Assembly (NCBI GenBank): GCA_934476675.1 | Contig: CAKSOE010000025.1 | Span: 1 to 45,793 of the forward strand | Direction: 5' to 3' | Source: an uncultured Clostridia bacterium | GTDB taxonomy: Bacteria; Bacillota; Clostridia; UBA1381 | DNA: 45,793 nucleotides | Shown here: positions 24,882 through 33,903 of the stretch, one piece after another | Layout: each line of letters begins with the position of its first letter | Numbering within the stretch: the first letter of the stretch is position 1 | Notes under the pieces: model-generated | The model's input: only the letters and a program-made list of their open reading frames with translations | Told to the model about the DNA's origin: nothing | Databases searched by the model: none | Translations under genes and position numbers: made by a program

Positions 24882-25472
24882 GTGAAAATATACATTGTCC
24901 GCCACGGACAGACCGACTCAAATTTAAGGCACGCCTGTGTGGGGCGCAGCGACGTACCGCTCAATAAAACAGGCGAGGAACAGGCACGGCGGCTGGCGGA
25001 AAGAACAAAAGATTTTGAAGTTTCGGCTGTGTATACCAGCCCTCTTGTGCGTGCGGTAAACACCGCAATGCCTATTATAGGAATAAGAAAAAATGTTAAG
25101 CTGATAATGAATTACGGGCTTTCGGAGCGTGATTTCGGCTTGTGGGAGGATATGAATTACCGCGAAATAGAGGAAAAATATCCTGCCATGTTCAAAAAGT
25201 GGCAGTCGGGCGGCTATCTGGACGCACCGCCGGAGGGCGAGAGCGTTGCGGATATGCAGAAACGCACCGGAGACGCACTGGATAAAATTATCGCAGCGCA
25301 TGAGGGCGAAAATCTGCTGCTCGTTTCGCATATGGCGGTCACGAGAACGATTTTGGCACATCTTTTGGGTTTAGAGCCTTGTCAGAGTATGTGTTTCCGT
25401 CTTGACAACACAGGCATTGCCGTTGTGGAGTATTCGGACGGAAAAGGCGTTCTGACGGGATTTAACATATAA
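24882..25472 (+). CDS. Histidine phosphatase family protein
   Basis: A 196-residue member of the phosphoglycerate mutase-like (branch 1 histidine phosphatase) superfamily. The catalytic IVRHGQTDSN motif near residue 6-15, the second arginine in YTSPLVRAVNTA, the glutamate in LSERDFGLWE and the late catalytic HMAVTRTI are all present. The substrate is open: alpha-ribazole phosphatase (CobC-type) and broad sugar phosphatases look alike. GGAGG (24870-24874) fits the GTG at 24882 (7 nt) better than the adjacent GTG at 24879. It is followed by purL after 18 nt, so both may share transcripts from P1/P2. Confidence 0.88.
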   Translation: MKIYIVRHGQTDSNLRHACVGRSDVPLNKTGEEQARRLAERTKDFEVSAVYTSPLVRAVNTAMPIIGIRKNVKLIMNYGLSERDFGLWEDMNYREIEEKYPAMFKKWQSGGYLDAPPEGESVADMQKRTGDALDKIIAAHEGENLLLVSHMAVTRTILAHLLGLEPCQSMCFRLDNTGIAVVEYSDGKGVLTGFNI

Positions 25473-25490
25473 AGTTATGGAGGAGAAGGA

Positions 25491-28400
25491 ATGGAAAACG
25501 TAAGAAGAATTTATGTCGAAAAGAAAGACGGCTTTGACGTCGAGGCAAAAGAGGTTTTGGAGGATTTACGTCAGAATCTTTCCATGACGGGTCTTGAAAG
25601 GGTCAGAATTATAAATCGCTATGACGTTGAGGGAATAAGCGATGAAGAATATTCAAAGGCGCGCAATCTTATCTTTTCGGAACCTCCCGTGGATAACGCA
25701 TGGGACGAGGAAATGGGCGAAACGGGCGGCAGAGTGTTCGCCGTTGAGTTTTTGCCGGGACAGTTTGACCAGCGTGCGGCATCGGCAGAGGAATGTATTT
25801 CGATACTTACGGAAAAGGAACGCCCGAGAGTACGCAGCGCAAAGGTGTATGTACTTATGGGAAACGTCAGCGCCGAAGATGTCGAGGCGGCTAAAAAGTA
25901 CGTTATAAACCCCGTTGAGGCACGCGAGGCATCGCTGGAAAAACCGCAGACTCTCGATATGGATATAGCATATCCCGAGGACGTAAAAACCGTTGACGGC
26001 TTTAATGACATGAATGACAGCGACATTGAGGAATTTATCGGCAAAATGGGATTTGCCATGGATGCGGACGACCTCAGATTCTGCCGTGAATATTTCAAAA
26101 ATACGGAAAAAAGAAATCCGACGGTAACGGAGCTGCGCATGATAGACACATACTGGTCGGATCATTGCAGACACACAACCTTCTCAACCAAAATAAATAA
26201 AGTTACCGTTCCGGACGGGAAATATGCGGACGTTATCCGTGATGCATTTGAGGAATACAAAGCCGCAAAAGCGGATTTGTATTCGCCGGACAGAAACGTA
26301 TGCCTTATGAATATGGCGACGATTATTGTAAAGCAGTTAAAGAAAAAGGGACTTTTAAAGGAAATAGACGAATCGGAGGAAATAAACGCCTGCTCGATAA
26401 AGGCAACTGTTGACGTGAACGGACATGATGAAGAATGGCTTATCATGTTCAAGAACGAAACACACAATCACCCGACGGAAATAGAGCCGTTCGGCGGCGC
26501 GGCAACGTGCCTTGGAGGCGCAATCCGCGATCCGCTTTCGGGACGTTCCTACGTGTACCAGGCTATGCGCGTGACGGGCGCGGGAGATCCGAGAAAAACT
26601 CTGGGCGAAACACTCCACGGCAAGCTTATGCAGCGTCAGATTACGAAAAAAGCATCGTCCGGTTACAGCTCCTACGGAAATCAGATAGGTCTTGCGACGG
26701 GACAGGTTCAGGAAATATATGACGAGGGCTATGTTGCAAAAAGAATGGAAATAGGCGCGGTTATCGGTGCGGCGCCGAGGGCAAACGTTGTGCGTAACGT
26801 ACCGTCAAAGGGCGATGTGGTAATTCTTTTGGGCGGACGTACCGGACGTGACGGTATCGGCGGCGCAACGGGCTCTTCAAAGGCACATAACGATGAAAGC
26901 GTGGTTACCTGCGGCAGTGAGGTTCAGAAAGGTAATCCGCCGGTTGAAAGAAAGTTACAGAGACTTTTCAGGAGCAATAAGGTTACAACGCTCATAAAAC
27001 GCTGTAATGACTTTGGCGCAGGCGGCGTGTCGGTTGCTATCGGCGAGCTTGCGGACGGACTTACGATAAATCTCGACAAAGTCCCCAAAAAGTATGAGGG
27101 ACTTGACGGCACGGAACTTGCCATAAGCGAATCACAGGAAAGAATGGCGGTTGTGGTAAGGAAAGAGGATGCGCAGAAGTTTATCGAATATGCAAACGAG
27201 GAAAACCTCGAAGCAACAATCGTTGCAGAGGTAACGGACAAAAACAGGCTTGTGATGACCTGGCGCGGCAAGACAATCTGCGATATTTCAAGAGAATTTT
27301 TGAATACCAACGGAGCAGTAAAGAATACCGACGTCGAGGTTGTTCTGCCGGATAATGTTAACAGATTTTTCAATGCGTATGTCGTGGGCGATGTGAAAGA
27401 AAAATGGCTTGAAACGCTGTCGGATTTGAATGTATGCTCACAAAAGGGACTTTGCGAAAAATTCGACTCGACCATAGGCGCAGGCAGTGTGCTTATGCCG
27501 TTCGGCGGAAAGTATCAGCTTACTCCGTCCGAGGGTATGGCGGCAAAAATCCCCGTGCTTAGCGGCGAAACAAACAGCGCAACCGTTATGACGTTCGGCT
27601 ATAACCCGAAGCTTTCGTCGTGGAGCCCGTATCACGGTGCGGTTTATGCGATAGTTGAATCCGTATCAAAGGCAGTGGCTTTGGGCGCAGATTACAAGAC
27701 GATATACCTGACCTTCCAGGAATACTTTGAACGTCTCGGAACAGATCCGAAACGCTGGGGAAAGCCGTTTGCGGCTTTACTGGGCGCATATACGGCGCAG
27801 CTTGAACTGGGTATTGCGGCAATCGGCGGCAAGGACTCGATGAGCGGTTCGTTCAATGAACTTGACGTTCCTCCGACGCTGACGTCGTTTGCGGTTGCTC
27901 CGGTAAAGGCGGACAAGGTTATTTCACAGGAAATAAAGAAAGCCGGCTCAAAGCTTGTGCTGTTCAGCGTTAAGCGCGATGAAAACGATTTGCCGGATTA
28001 TGAAAAATTAAAGCAGATGTACGAAACCGTACATTCGCTCATACAGTCGGATAAGGTGCTGTCGGCAAGCGTTGTAAAAGGCTTCGGCTTGTGTGAAACG
28101 CTCTCAAAAATGACATTCGGAAACAAAATAGGCATAAAGCTTGATAAAAACGTAACCAACGATATGCTGTTCTATGCTCCGCTCGGTTCGATAGTGCTTG
28201 AGCTTAAAGACGATGCGGACGGTGAATTTACGGTTATCGGCGAAACACAGGAAAAACCGTCAATAGATATGACGGGATTGTCGCTTGATATAGACGAACT
28301 GTGCGCGGCATGGCAAAAGCCGCTTGAAAAGGTGTTCCCGACAAAGGCGGGCAAATTCGGCGCAGAACCCGAAACCTTTGCATTTAACGGCAGAAGTGCG

Positions 28401-29222
28401 GCTGTTGCCGGAGAAAAATTCGCAAAGCCGAGAATTTTCATTCCGGTATTCCCGGGAACAAACTGCGAATACGATACCGCAAGAGTATTTGAAAGAGCCG
28501 GCGGCACACCGGATGTATTTGTCGTAAGAAACCTTACCGGCAGCGATGTTGCGTATTCGATGTCCGAAATGAAAAAACGTATAGACAATGCGCAGATTAT
28601 CATGCTGCCGGGCGGATTTTCCGGCGGTGACGAGCCGGAGGGCAGCGGAAAGTTTATTGCAACGGCGTTCAGAAATCCGCTTGTAAAAGAGGCGGTTATG
28701 AATATGCTTAAAAACCGTGACGGACTGATGCTCGGCATATGCAACGGTTTCCAGGCGCTCATAAAGCTCGGTCTTGTGCCTTACGGCGAAATCCGCGATC
28801 TTGACGCGGATTCTCCGACGCTTACGTTTAATACGCTCGGACGTCATATTTCACGCATGACTTATACAAGAATTGCGTCAAATAAGAGCCCGTGGCTGGC
28901 AAATGTCGAAACGGGAGATATGCACACGATAGCCGTTTCGCACGGTGAGGGAAGATTTATCGCATCGGAGGAGCTTGTCCGAAAGCTTGCCGAAAACGGA
29001 CAGATTGCAACGCAGTATGTAAATCCGGACGGCGAGGCAACATATTCTCCGGAGTGGAATCCGAACGGCTCGGTATCGTCAATTGAGGGTATAACAAGTC
29101 CAGACGGACGTATTTTGGGTAAAATGGGACACAGCGAGAGAATAGGCAAAAATATTGCCTTTAACGTTCCCGGAAACAAGGATCAGAAGCTGTTTGAAGC
29201 AGGCGTAAATTATTTTAAATAA
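25491..29222 (+). CDS. purL: Phosphoribosylformylglycinamidine synthase (FGAM synthase)
   Basis: This 1243-residue single-chain enzyme converts FGAR and glutamine to FGAM in purine synthesis. An N-terminal region (about 1-150) is followed by linker DTYWSDHCRHTTF, two AIR-synthase-like halves (NHPTEIEPFGGAATCLGG; DFGAGGVSVAIGEL; GGKDSMSGSF) and a C-terminal class I glutamine amidotransferase domain (from about residue 980). The nucleophile is the cysteine of LGICNGFQ, with the histidine of VSHGEGRF. Bacillus uses separate PurL/PurQ/PurS; the fused form is common in Clostridia and proteobacteria. No other pur genes are near. GGAGGAG precedes the ATG. Confidence 0.96.
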   Translation: MENVRRIYVEKKDGFDVEAKEVLEDLRQNLSMTGLERVRIINRYDVEGISDEEYSKARNLIFSEPPVDNAWDEEMGETGGRVFAVEFLPGQFDQRAASAEECISILTEKERPRVRSAKVYVLMGNVSAEDVEAAKKYVINPVEAREASLEKPQTLDMDIAYPEDVKTVDGFNDMNDSDIEEFIGKMGFAMDADDLRFCREYFKNTEKRNPTVTELRMIDTYWSDHCRHTTFSTKINKVTVPDGKYADVIRDAFEEYKAAKADLYSPDRNVCLMNMATIIVKQLKKKGLLKEIDESEEINACSIKATVDVNGHDEEWLIMFKNETHNHPTEIEPFGGAATCLGGAIRDPLSGRSYVYQAMRVTGAGDPRKTLGETLHGKLMQRQITKKASSGYSSYGNQIGLATGQVQEIYDEGYVAKRMEIGAVIGAAPRANVVRNVPSKGDVVILLGGRTGRDGIGGATGSSKAHNDESVVTCGSEVQKGNPPVERKLQRLFRSNKVTTLIKRCNDFGAGGVSVAIGELADGLTINLDKVPKKYEGLDGTELAISESQERMAVVVRKEDAQKFIEYANEENLEATIVAEVTDKNRLVMTWRGKTICDISREFLNTNGAVKNTDVEVVLPDNVNRFFNAYVVGDVKEKWLETLSDLNVCSQKGLCEKFDSTIGAGSVLMPFGGKYQLTPSEGMAAKIPVLSGETNSATVMTFGYNPKLSSWSPYHGAVYAIVESVSKAVALGADYKTIYLTFQEYFERLGTDPKRWGKPFAALLGAYTAQLELGIAAIGGKDSMSGSFNELDVPPTLTSFAVAPVKADKVISQEIKKAGSKLVLFSVKRDENDLPDYEKLKQMYETVHSLIQSDKVLSASVVKGFGLCETLSKMTFGNKIGIKLDKNVTNDMLFYAPLGSIVLELKDDADGEFTVIGETQEKPSIDMTGLSLDIDELCAAWQKPLEKVFPTKAGKFGAEPETFAFNGRSAAVAGEKFAKPRIFIPVFPGTNCEYDTARVFERAGGTPDVFVVRNLTGSDVAYSMSEMKKRIDNAQIIMLPGGFSGGDEPEGSGKFIATAFRNPLVKEAVMNMLKNRDGLMLGICNGFQALIKLGLVPYGEIRDLDADSPTLTFNTLGRHISRMTYTRIASNKSPWLANVETGDMHTIAVSHGEGRFIASEELVRKLAENGQIATQYVNPDGEATYSPEWNPNGSVSSIEGITSPDGRILGKMGHSERIGKNIAFNVPGNKDQKLFEAGVNYFK

Positions 29223-29235
29223 TAAAGTCTCAATG

Positions 29236-29275
29236 GGGAGGGGCGGTTCAGTAACTGAGCAGCTCCTTCTTTGTT
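29236..29275 (+). terminator. Terminator after purL
   Basis: A long hairpin: AGGGGC (29239-29244) and GTTCAG (29246-29251), loop TAA, CTGAGC (29255-29260) and GCTCCT (29262-29267), with one G-A mismatch and a wobble, extended by outer G-C/G-T pairs. It is followed by a modest T-rich stretch (TCTTTGTT). The weak U tract lowers certainty. Confidence 0.6.
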
Positions 29276-29304
29276 ACAGATATATTAAATTTGTATTTAT
29301 GCTG

Positions 29305-29333
29305 TTTAAATGAAAGTATATATGTGCTATAAT
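29305..29333 (+). promoter_or_regulatory. Promoter of the SGNH hydrolase gene
   Basis: TTTAAA (29305-29310), 17-bp spacer, TATAAT (29328-29333). The start would be near 29340, 28 nt before the ATG. Confidence 0.6.
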
Positions 29334-29367
29334 GGTACAATAAAATATTTGGAATGAGGAATTTAAA

Positions 29368-30021
29368 ATGATTTTTGAAAATTATGACAGAATAGTGTTT
29401 GCGGGTGATTCGGTAACAGATATGGAAAGCTGCAATCCTGTAGGCGAGGGACTTTTCGATAATCTTGGCAGAAGCTACGTAAGAATAGTTGAAAACTATC
29501 TGGTAACAAGCTATCCGGAGCTTAATATAAGAGTTACAAACTCGGGAATAAGCGGAAATACAAGCAGAGATTTACTGGCACGTTTCGACAGAGATGTCGT
29601 TGAGTTAAAACCCGACTGGGTTTCAATCTGTATCGGCATTAACGACGTGTGGCGTCAGTTCGATACTCCGGCAATGACGGATTGCCAGGTTCAGCCCGAT
29701 GAATACGGGAAGAATGTTGAGGAAATGATTTTAAAGGTGAAAAATTCCGTTAAGGGAATCTTTATACTTTCTCCGTATTATATGGAGCCTAACCGCAGCG
29801 ATATGATGCGTGCGAGAATGGACGAATATGTTGAAATATGCAGACGTCTGGCACAAAAGCATAACTGCCGCTTTGTGGATTTTCAGAAGATGTATGAGGA
29901 TTTCTGCAAAATACGTCATTCCTCCTGTATAGCATGGGATAGAATTCACCCCAATCAGATGGGCGCAACATTGATGGCAAAGGAATTTTTAAAGCAGTGT
30001 GAATTTGATTTCACAAGATAA
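29368..30021 (+). CDS. SGNH/GDSL-family hydrolase
   Basis: A 217-residue esterase of the SGNH fold with no signal peptide, so cytoplasmic. The nucleophile block is AGDSVTDM (S near residue 14), the block II glycine is in NSGISGNT, block III is GINDVW, and the catalytic Asp-His pair is WDRIHPN near residues 191-197. The four SGNH residues are present. Intracellular members in Clostridia often deacetylate sugars (carbohydrate esterase-like), but the substrate cannot be told here. It has its own promoter, and the downstream gap to murA is 76 nt. Confidence 0.87.
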   Translation: MIFENYDRIVFAGDSVTDMESCNPVGEGLFDNLGRSYVRIVENYLVTSYPELNIRVTNSGISGNTSRDLLARFDRDVVELKPDWVSICIGINDVWRQFDTPAMTDCQVQPDEYGKNVEEMILKVKNSVKGIFILSPYYMEPNRSDMMRARMDEYVEICRRLAQKHNCRFVDFQKMYEDFCKIRHSSCIAWDRIHPNQMGATLMAKEFLKQCEFDFTR

Positions 30022-30097
30022 CCCGATGTAACCAAAACGGACGATGCACCATATTATACAAAAAGTAAAAATATGCGTATAATGTGAGGTGTCAGAA

Positions 30098-31348
30098 GTG
30101 AGCAGACTGATTATCGACGGAGGTGTTCCGTTAAGCGGCACGATACGGGTTCAGGGCGCAAAGAACGCCGTGCTGCCGATTCTTGCGGCAACGGTGATTA
30201 CGAACGGTGAATGTGTTATCAGAAACTGTCCTCAGCTGAGAGACGTGGATAAAACGGATTTGGTGCTTGAAAGACTGGGGTGCAGCGTAGAACGCAGCAA
30301 AAATACCGTTACGGTAAATCCGAACGGCTTCTGCTCGTGTGAAATATGCGAGGAGCTTATGCGTGCGATGCGTTCGTCAATCATATTTCTCGGAGCGATA
30401 ATAACACGGTGCGGACGGGCAACGGTGAGTATGCCGGGCGGCTGTCCGATAGGATTAAGACCGATAGATCTGCATCTTAAAGCTTTAAGGGAATTAGGTG
30501 TGGAGATTGAGGAAAAACACGGTTACATAAACTGTACGGCGCATAAGCTTTGCGGCTGTGACATACATCTTGATTTTCCGAGCGTGGGGGCGACGGAAAA
30601 CGTAATGCTTGCGGCTGTGTGTGCGGAGGGCACGACTACAATATCCAACGCGGCACGTGAGCCGGAAATCGTTGATTTGGCGGATTTTCTCAATCTGTGC
30701 GGAGCGCGGATAAGCGGCGCAGGTACGGACTGCATAAGGATTGACGGCGTGGAAAAACTGCACGGCGCGGAATATACCGTCATGCCCGACAGAATCGTTG
30801 CGGCAACGTATCTTGCCGCGGCGGCGGCAACCGGCGGCGAGGTGTTTCTTACCGATGCCGAACCGGAGGACATGGGCGCAATGCTGTCCGTTCTGGAGGA
30901 TATGGGTACAAAGCTTACTGTCGGAAAAACAACAATTCATCTGAAAAGCCGCGGCAGACTCCGCGCAGTGCGTACTATGCGCACGATGCCGTATCCGGGT
31001 TTTCCGACGGATATTCAGTCGCCGTTTATGGCAATGTCCGCACTGGCTTTCGGAACAACGGTATTTGTGGAAAACATTTTTGAAAACCGCTATCAGCACG
31101 TTGAGGAACTTGCGCGAATGGGTGCGGATATACGCGTTGAGGGAAGAAATGCGGTAGTAAGAGGCGTTCCGCATCTGTATGCGGCAAATGTTGTCGCAAG
31201 AGAGCTTCGCGGCGGTGCGGCGCTTGTGATTGCGGCGCTTGCGGCTGAGGGCAGAAGTGAGATAAGCGGCGTTGAATATATAGAACGGGGATACGAGGAC
31301 ATAGATAATTATCTGCGCTCCTGCGGCGCAAAAATTAAAAGGGAATAG
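30098..31348 (+). CDS. murA: UDP-N-acetylglucosamine 1-carboxyvinyltransferase MurA
   Basis: A 416-residue enzyme for the first committed step of peptidoglycan synthesis, transferring enolpyruvate from PEP to UDP-GlcNAc. The KN pair in VQGAKNAVLP and the active-site cysteine in MPGGCPIGLRPIDLH (C116) are intact, so it should be sensitive to fosfomycin. I chose the GTG at 30098: the GAGG at 30086-30089 is 8 nt upstream of it, while the earlier GTG at 30089 overlaps the RBS. A TATAAT at 30078-30083 is so close that the message would have almost no leader. It is followed by ftsQ after 7 nt. Confidence 0.95.
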   Translation: MSRLIIDGGVPLSGTIRVQGAKNAVLPILAATVITNGECVIRNCPQLRDVDKTDLVLERLGCSVERSKNTVTVNPNGFCSCEICEELMRAMRSSIIFLGAIITRCGRATVSMPGGCPIGLRPIDLHLKALRELGVEIEEKHGYINCTAHKLCGCDIHLDFPSVGATENVMLAAVCAEGTTTISNAAREPEIVDLADFLNLCGARISGAGTDCIRIDGVEKLHGAEYTVMPDRIVAATYLAAAAATGGEVFLTDAEPEDMGAMLSVLEDMGTKLTVGKTTIHLKSRGRLRAVRTMRTMPYPGFPTDIQSPFMAMSALAFGTTVFVENIFENRYQHVEELARMGADIRVEGRNAVVRGVPHLYAANVVARELRGGAALVIAALAAEGRSEISGVEYIERGYEDIDNYLRSCGAKIKRE

Positions 31349-31355
31349 ATGTAAT

Positions 31356-32252
31356 ATGGACAAAAATGACGGAAAAAAGAGTTCTGCCGCCATGCATGGC
31401 AGGCGTGTGAAAAAAAGTGAATATGACGGCGTAAAAAATCGTTCCGAAACGGAGAAAAAGCCGGAAATCCGCTTGCTCAGTGAGGAGGAAATACGGAAAA
31501 AATACCGTGCGCAGTACAGACAAAAGCAGCTTAAAGAGCAGAGAATACGCGCTTTGCTGGTGACGCTGTGCGTGATTATAGTCGTGTCGATACTGGTGTT
31601 TATGACTCCGATATTCAATATACGCTCGATTTCCGTTGCCGGAAACCAGATTGTAACGCTTGAAGAAATAGATGACAGAATAGGCTCTCTTTCGGGCGAA
31701 AATCTGTTTCGGGTAAGCACGGAAACGGTGAGAGGCAGACTTTCCGATTTGGCGTATATCGACAGCATTACCGTCACAAAGCGCGTGTTTCCGCCGTCGG
31801 TAAAGGTTGAAATAACCGAATGCCGCCCTGCCGGATATATTAAAATCAACGGCTATGACGTAGTGATAGATTCATCACTTAAAGTCCTGGACGACAAAAA
31901 CAATCTGCCTACGCAGTCTATACCGGAAATAACCGGATTAAATTCGGATGATTATAAAAAAGGAAAAGCCTTTGAAACCGACAGCCGCGAAAAGGACGAT
32001 GTTTTGAAGCTGTGCCTGGAACACATGGAGGAAACAGGCATTATAAGCGGTGTAAATTCGATTGATTTATCAAATCTTACGGGAATTGAGTTTATGTATC
32101 AGAACCGTATAAAGGTTCTGTGCGGTTCGCAGATTGATTTGGCAAGAAAACTGGCGCTGTTTCGTGAAACTGTCATGAGCAGCAATATTGACGCGGACGC
32201 AAAGGGAACAATCGACCTGACTGTATCGGGAAAAGCCGTGTTTGACAGATAA
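31356..32252 (+). CDS. ftsQ: Cell division protein FtsQ/DivIB
   Basis: A 298-residue bitopic membrane protein of the divisome. It has a long charged cytoplasmic N-terminus (1-64), a single span (about 65-84), a POTRA domain beginning FNIRSISVAGNQIVTLEEI (87 onward), and an extracellular beta domain with KRVFPPSVKVEITECRPAGYI. It binds FtsL/FtsB to regulate septal wall synthesis. It lies between murA and ftsZ, in the classic division/wall cluster order, though ftsA and other mur genes are missing here. Confidence 0.9.
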   Translation: MDKNDGKKSSAAMHGRRVKKSEYDGVKNRSETEKKPEIRLLSEEEIRKKYRAQYRQKQLKEQRIRALLVTLCVIIVVSILVFMTPIFNIRSISVAGNQIVTLEEIDDRIGSLSGENLFRVSTETVRGRLSDLAYIDSITVTKRVFPPSVKVEITECRPAGYIKINGYDVVIDSSLKVLDDKNNLPTQSIPEITGLNSDDYKKGKAFETDSREKDDVLKLCLEHMEETGIISGVNSIDLSNLTGIEFMYQNRIKVLCGSQIDLARKLALFRETVMSSNIDADAKGTIDLTVSGKAVFDR

Positions 32253-32394
32253 TGCGGACGAAAATCTCCAAATTACACCAAAAATATGGAAAAAAGTTAA
32301 TAATTCGTACATTATCAATTGAATTAGCATAAAAATACACATTAAAAACCAAAATTTTTTGTGCATATTTTTTGAAATTAGTTGAGAAAAACTA
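32253..32394. other. AT-rich gap between ftsQ and ftsZ promoter
   Basis: I see no gene. An imperfect A/T-rich inverted repeat (AAAAATACACA near 32333 and TGTGCATATTTTT near 32360) followed by T6 could act as a weak terminator for ftsQ. Confidence 0.35.
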
Positions 32395-32423
32395 TTGAAT
32401 AAGTTCCGAAAACATAGTAAAAT
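32395..32423 (+). promoter_or_regulatory. Promoter of ftsZ
   Basis: TTGAAT (32395-32400), 17-bp spacer, TAAAAT (32418-32423), giving a leader of about 55 nt. ftsZ can therefore be expressed apart from murA-ftsQ. Confidence 0.65.
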
Positions 32424-32485
32424 ATGTATATATGTGTTTTAGCAGTTTCTCAGTTGGTGAGGAAACCACGAAGGAGGATATAATA

Positions 32486-33637
32486 ATGAGCGTTATGCCT
32501 ATCGATATTGAAGAAAACAATACAATAGAGGGTGCAAGAATAAAGGTAATCGGAGTCGGCGGCGGCGGAAACAATGCTGTTGACAGAATGATAGAAGCAG
32601 GAGTAACAAAGGCTGAATTTATATGCGTAAATACCGATGCGCAGCAGCTGTCATCGGTAAAAGCTCCGACGGTGCTTCAAATAGGAGAGAAGCTTACGGG
32701 AGGCTTGGGCGCAGGCGCAAAGCCGGAAATCGGACGCCAGGCAGCGGAAGAAACAAAAGATGAAATAAAGAATCTTGTAAAGGATACGGAAATGGTATTC
32801 GTAACCGCAGGAATGGGCGGCGGTACGGGTACGGGCGCTGCTCCTATTATTGCCGAAGCGGCAAAATCCATGGGCGTGCTGACGGTTGCGGTAGTAACAA
32901 AGCCGTTCTTCTTTGAAGGCCCTCAGAGAATGAGAAACGCCGAAGAAGGAATAAAGCAGCTTGCCGAAAAGGTTGACGCTATTGTTACGATTCCGAACGA
33001 TTTGCTTTTAAAGATTGCGGATAAAAAGGTTACGATAAAGGATTCGTTTAAGCTTGCGGATGATGTTCTGCGCCAGGGCGTTCAGGGCATAATAGAGGTA
33101 ATCACGCAGCAGGGTATCATGAACTGTGACTTTGCCGATGTACGCACGATTATGAAGGACAGCGGCGTTGCACACATGGGTATCGGTATCGGCAAGGGCG
33201 AAAATGCCGCGCAGGATGCCGTACACGCAGCAATCGAAAGCCCGCTGCTCGAAACAAACATTACGGGCGCCGAAAGTGTGCTTCTTAATATCACCGGCGG
33301 CAGCGAATTTTCGCTTGTTGATATGGGTGAGGTATCGGGTATCGTGCGCGATATGGTTTCGGAAGAAGCTAACATTATTGTCGGTACCGCAATGGACGAA
33401 AATCTTAAAGACGAAATTAAGGTTACGCTTATCGCAACGGGTCTTGACGGCGGCAGAAAGGATCTGGACGCGGAGTCGATTAAGAAGATTACTCCGAAAT
33501 TTGCTCAGACAAGCAGAAGAAACGCGTCAAGCTTTAATTCATCACTCGGTGACGACGACAGCGCTATTTTCCAGAGAAGACTGAAATCAAAAATGAGCGA
33601 TATAGACGTGCCGAATTTCTTTAAACCGAATAATTAA
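32486..33637 (+). CDS. ftsZ: Cell division GTPase FtsZ
   Basis: The 383-residue tubulin homolog that forms the Z ring. The start of the nucleotide pocket VIGVGGGGNNAVDRM, the tubulin signature GGGTGTGAAPIIAE, the catalytic T7 loop NCDFADVRTIM and the C-terminal conserved peptide DIDVPNFFKP (for FtsA/SepF-type partners) are all seen. AAGGAGG at 32471-32477 fits the ATG at 32486; the frame is open to 32432 without an RBS. A terminator follows, so it is monocistronic. Confidence 0.97.
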   Translation: MSVMPIDIEENNTIEGARIKVIGVGGGGNNAVDRMIEAGVTKAEFICVNTDAQQLSSVKAPTVLQIGEKLTGGLGAGAKPEIGRQAAEETKDEIKNLVKDTEMVFVTAGMGGGTGTGAAPIIAEAAKSMGVLTVAVVTKPFFFEGPQRMRNAEEGIKQLAEKVDAIVTIPNDLLLKIADKKVTIKDSFKLADDVLRQGVQGIIEVITQQGIMNCDFADVRTIMKDSGVAHMGIGIGKGENAAQDAVHAAIESPLLETNITGAESVLLNITGGSEFSLVDMGEVSGIVRDMVSEEANIIVGTAMDENLKDEIKVTLIATGLDGGRKDLDAESIKKITPKFAQTSRRNASSFNSSLGDDDSAIFQRRLKSKMSDIDVPNFFKPNN

Positions 33638-33651
33638 ATGACGTGATAAAA

Positions 33652-33681
33652 AGGATTGCCGCAGCAGGCAATTCTTTTTTT
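33652..33681 (+). terminator. Terminator after ftsZ
   Basis: AGGATTGCC (33652-33660), loop GCAGCA, GGCAATTCT (33667-33675), 9 bp with one wobble, then T7. Confidence 0.88.
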
Positions 33682-33713
33682 GAAACAAATTGTTTGATGC
33701 TGTTAAAAATGTA

Positions 33714-33742
33714 TTGATTTTTTGCGAAATTAATAGTATAAT
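33714..33742 (+). promoter_or_regulatory. Promoter of the pyrH-frr-uppS operon
   Basis: TTGATT (33714-33719), 17-bp spacer, TATAAT (33737-33742). Transcription would start near 33749, so the pyrH leader is about 155 nt and holds a tiny ORF and two copies of the hairpin leader. Confidence 0.7.
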
Positions 33743-33761
33743 ATATACTAAAGGAAATAAC

Positions 33762-33794
33762 ATGAAAAATACGCTGTGTACCATGCCTTATTAG
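33762..33794 (+). CDS. Ten-codon leader peptide ORF upstream of pyrH
   Basis: ATG to TAG encodes MKNTLCTMPY. AAAGGA lies 6-7 nt upstream, at the predicted 5' end of the message. It could be a regulatory leader peptide for pyrH, but there is no composition bias typical of amino-acid attenuation, and pyrimidine control is not obvious. Confidence 0.35.
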   Translation: MKNTLCTMPY

Positions 33795-33815
33795 GGGATG
33801 CGTTTTATGTGTTAT

Positions 33816-33840
33816 GGTTTGTGCCGCTATACGGCGGAAC
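33816..33840 (+). promoter_or_regulatory. Degenerate upstream copy of the RBS-hairpin leader (pyrH)
   Basis: GGTTTGTGCCGCTATACGGC followed by GGAAC matches the other copies up to the hairpin, but the GGAG RBS is lost. The next bases give ATG TGA (33843-33848), a start codon followed at once by a stop. Confidence 0.5.
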
Positions 33841-33865
33841 TAATGTGAAAATAAGCCTATCATTG

Positions 33866-33903
33866 GATTTATGCTGCCGCGGGCGGCGGAACGGAGGTTA
33901 TTG
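33866..33903 (+). promoter_or_regulatory. RBS-hairpin leader element, copy before pyrH
   Basis: GATTTATGCTGCCG, loop CGGG, CGGCGGAACGGAGG, then the ATG at 33904. The stem CTGCCG/CGGCGG has one wobble. GGAGG (33893-33897) is 6 nt from the start. This is the second of two tandem copies 50 nt apart. Confidence 0.65.

Noticed and set aside
30494..31849. 451-codon minus-strand ORF opposite murA/ftsQ
   Set aside because: It is a composition shadow of two conserved genes, with Cys/His/Arg-rich low-likelihood protein and no RBS.
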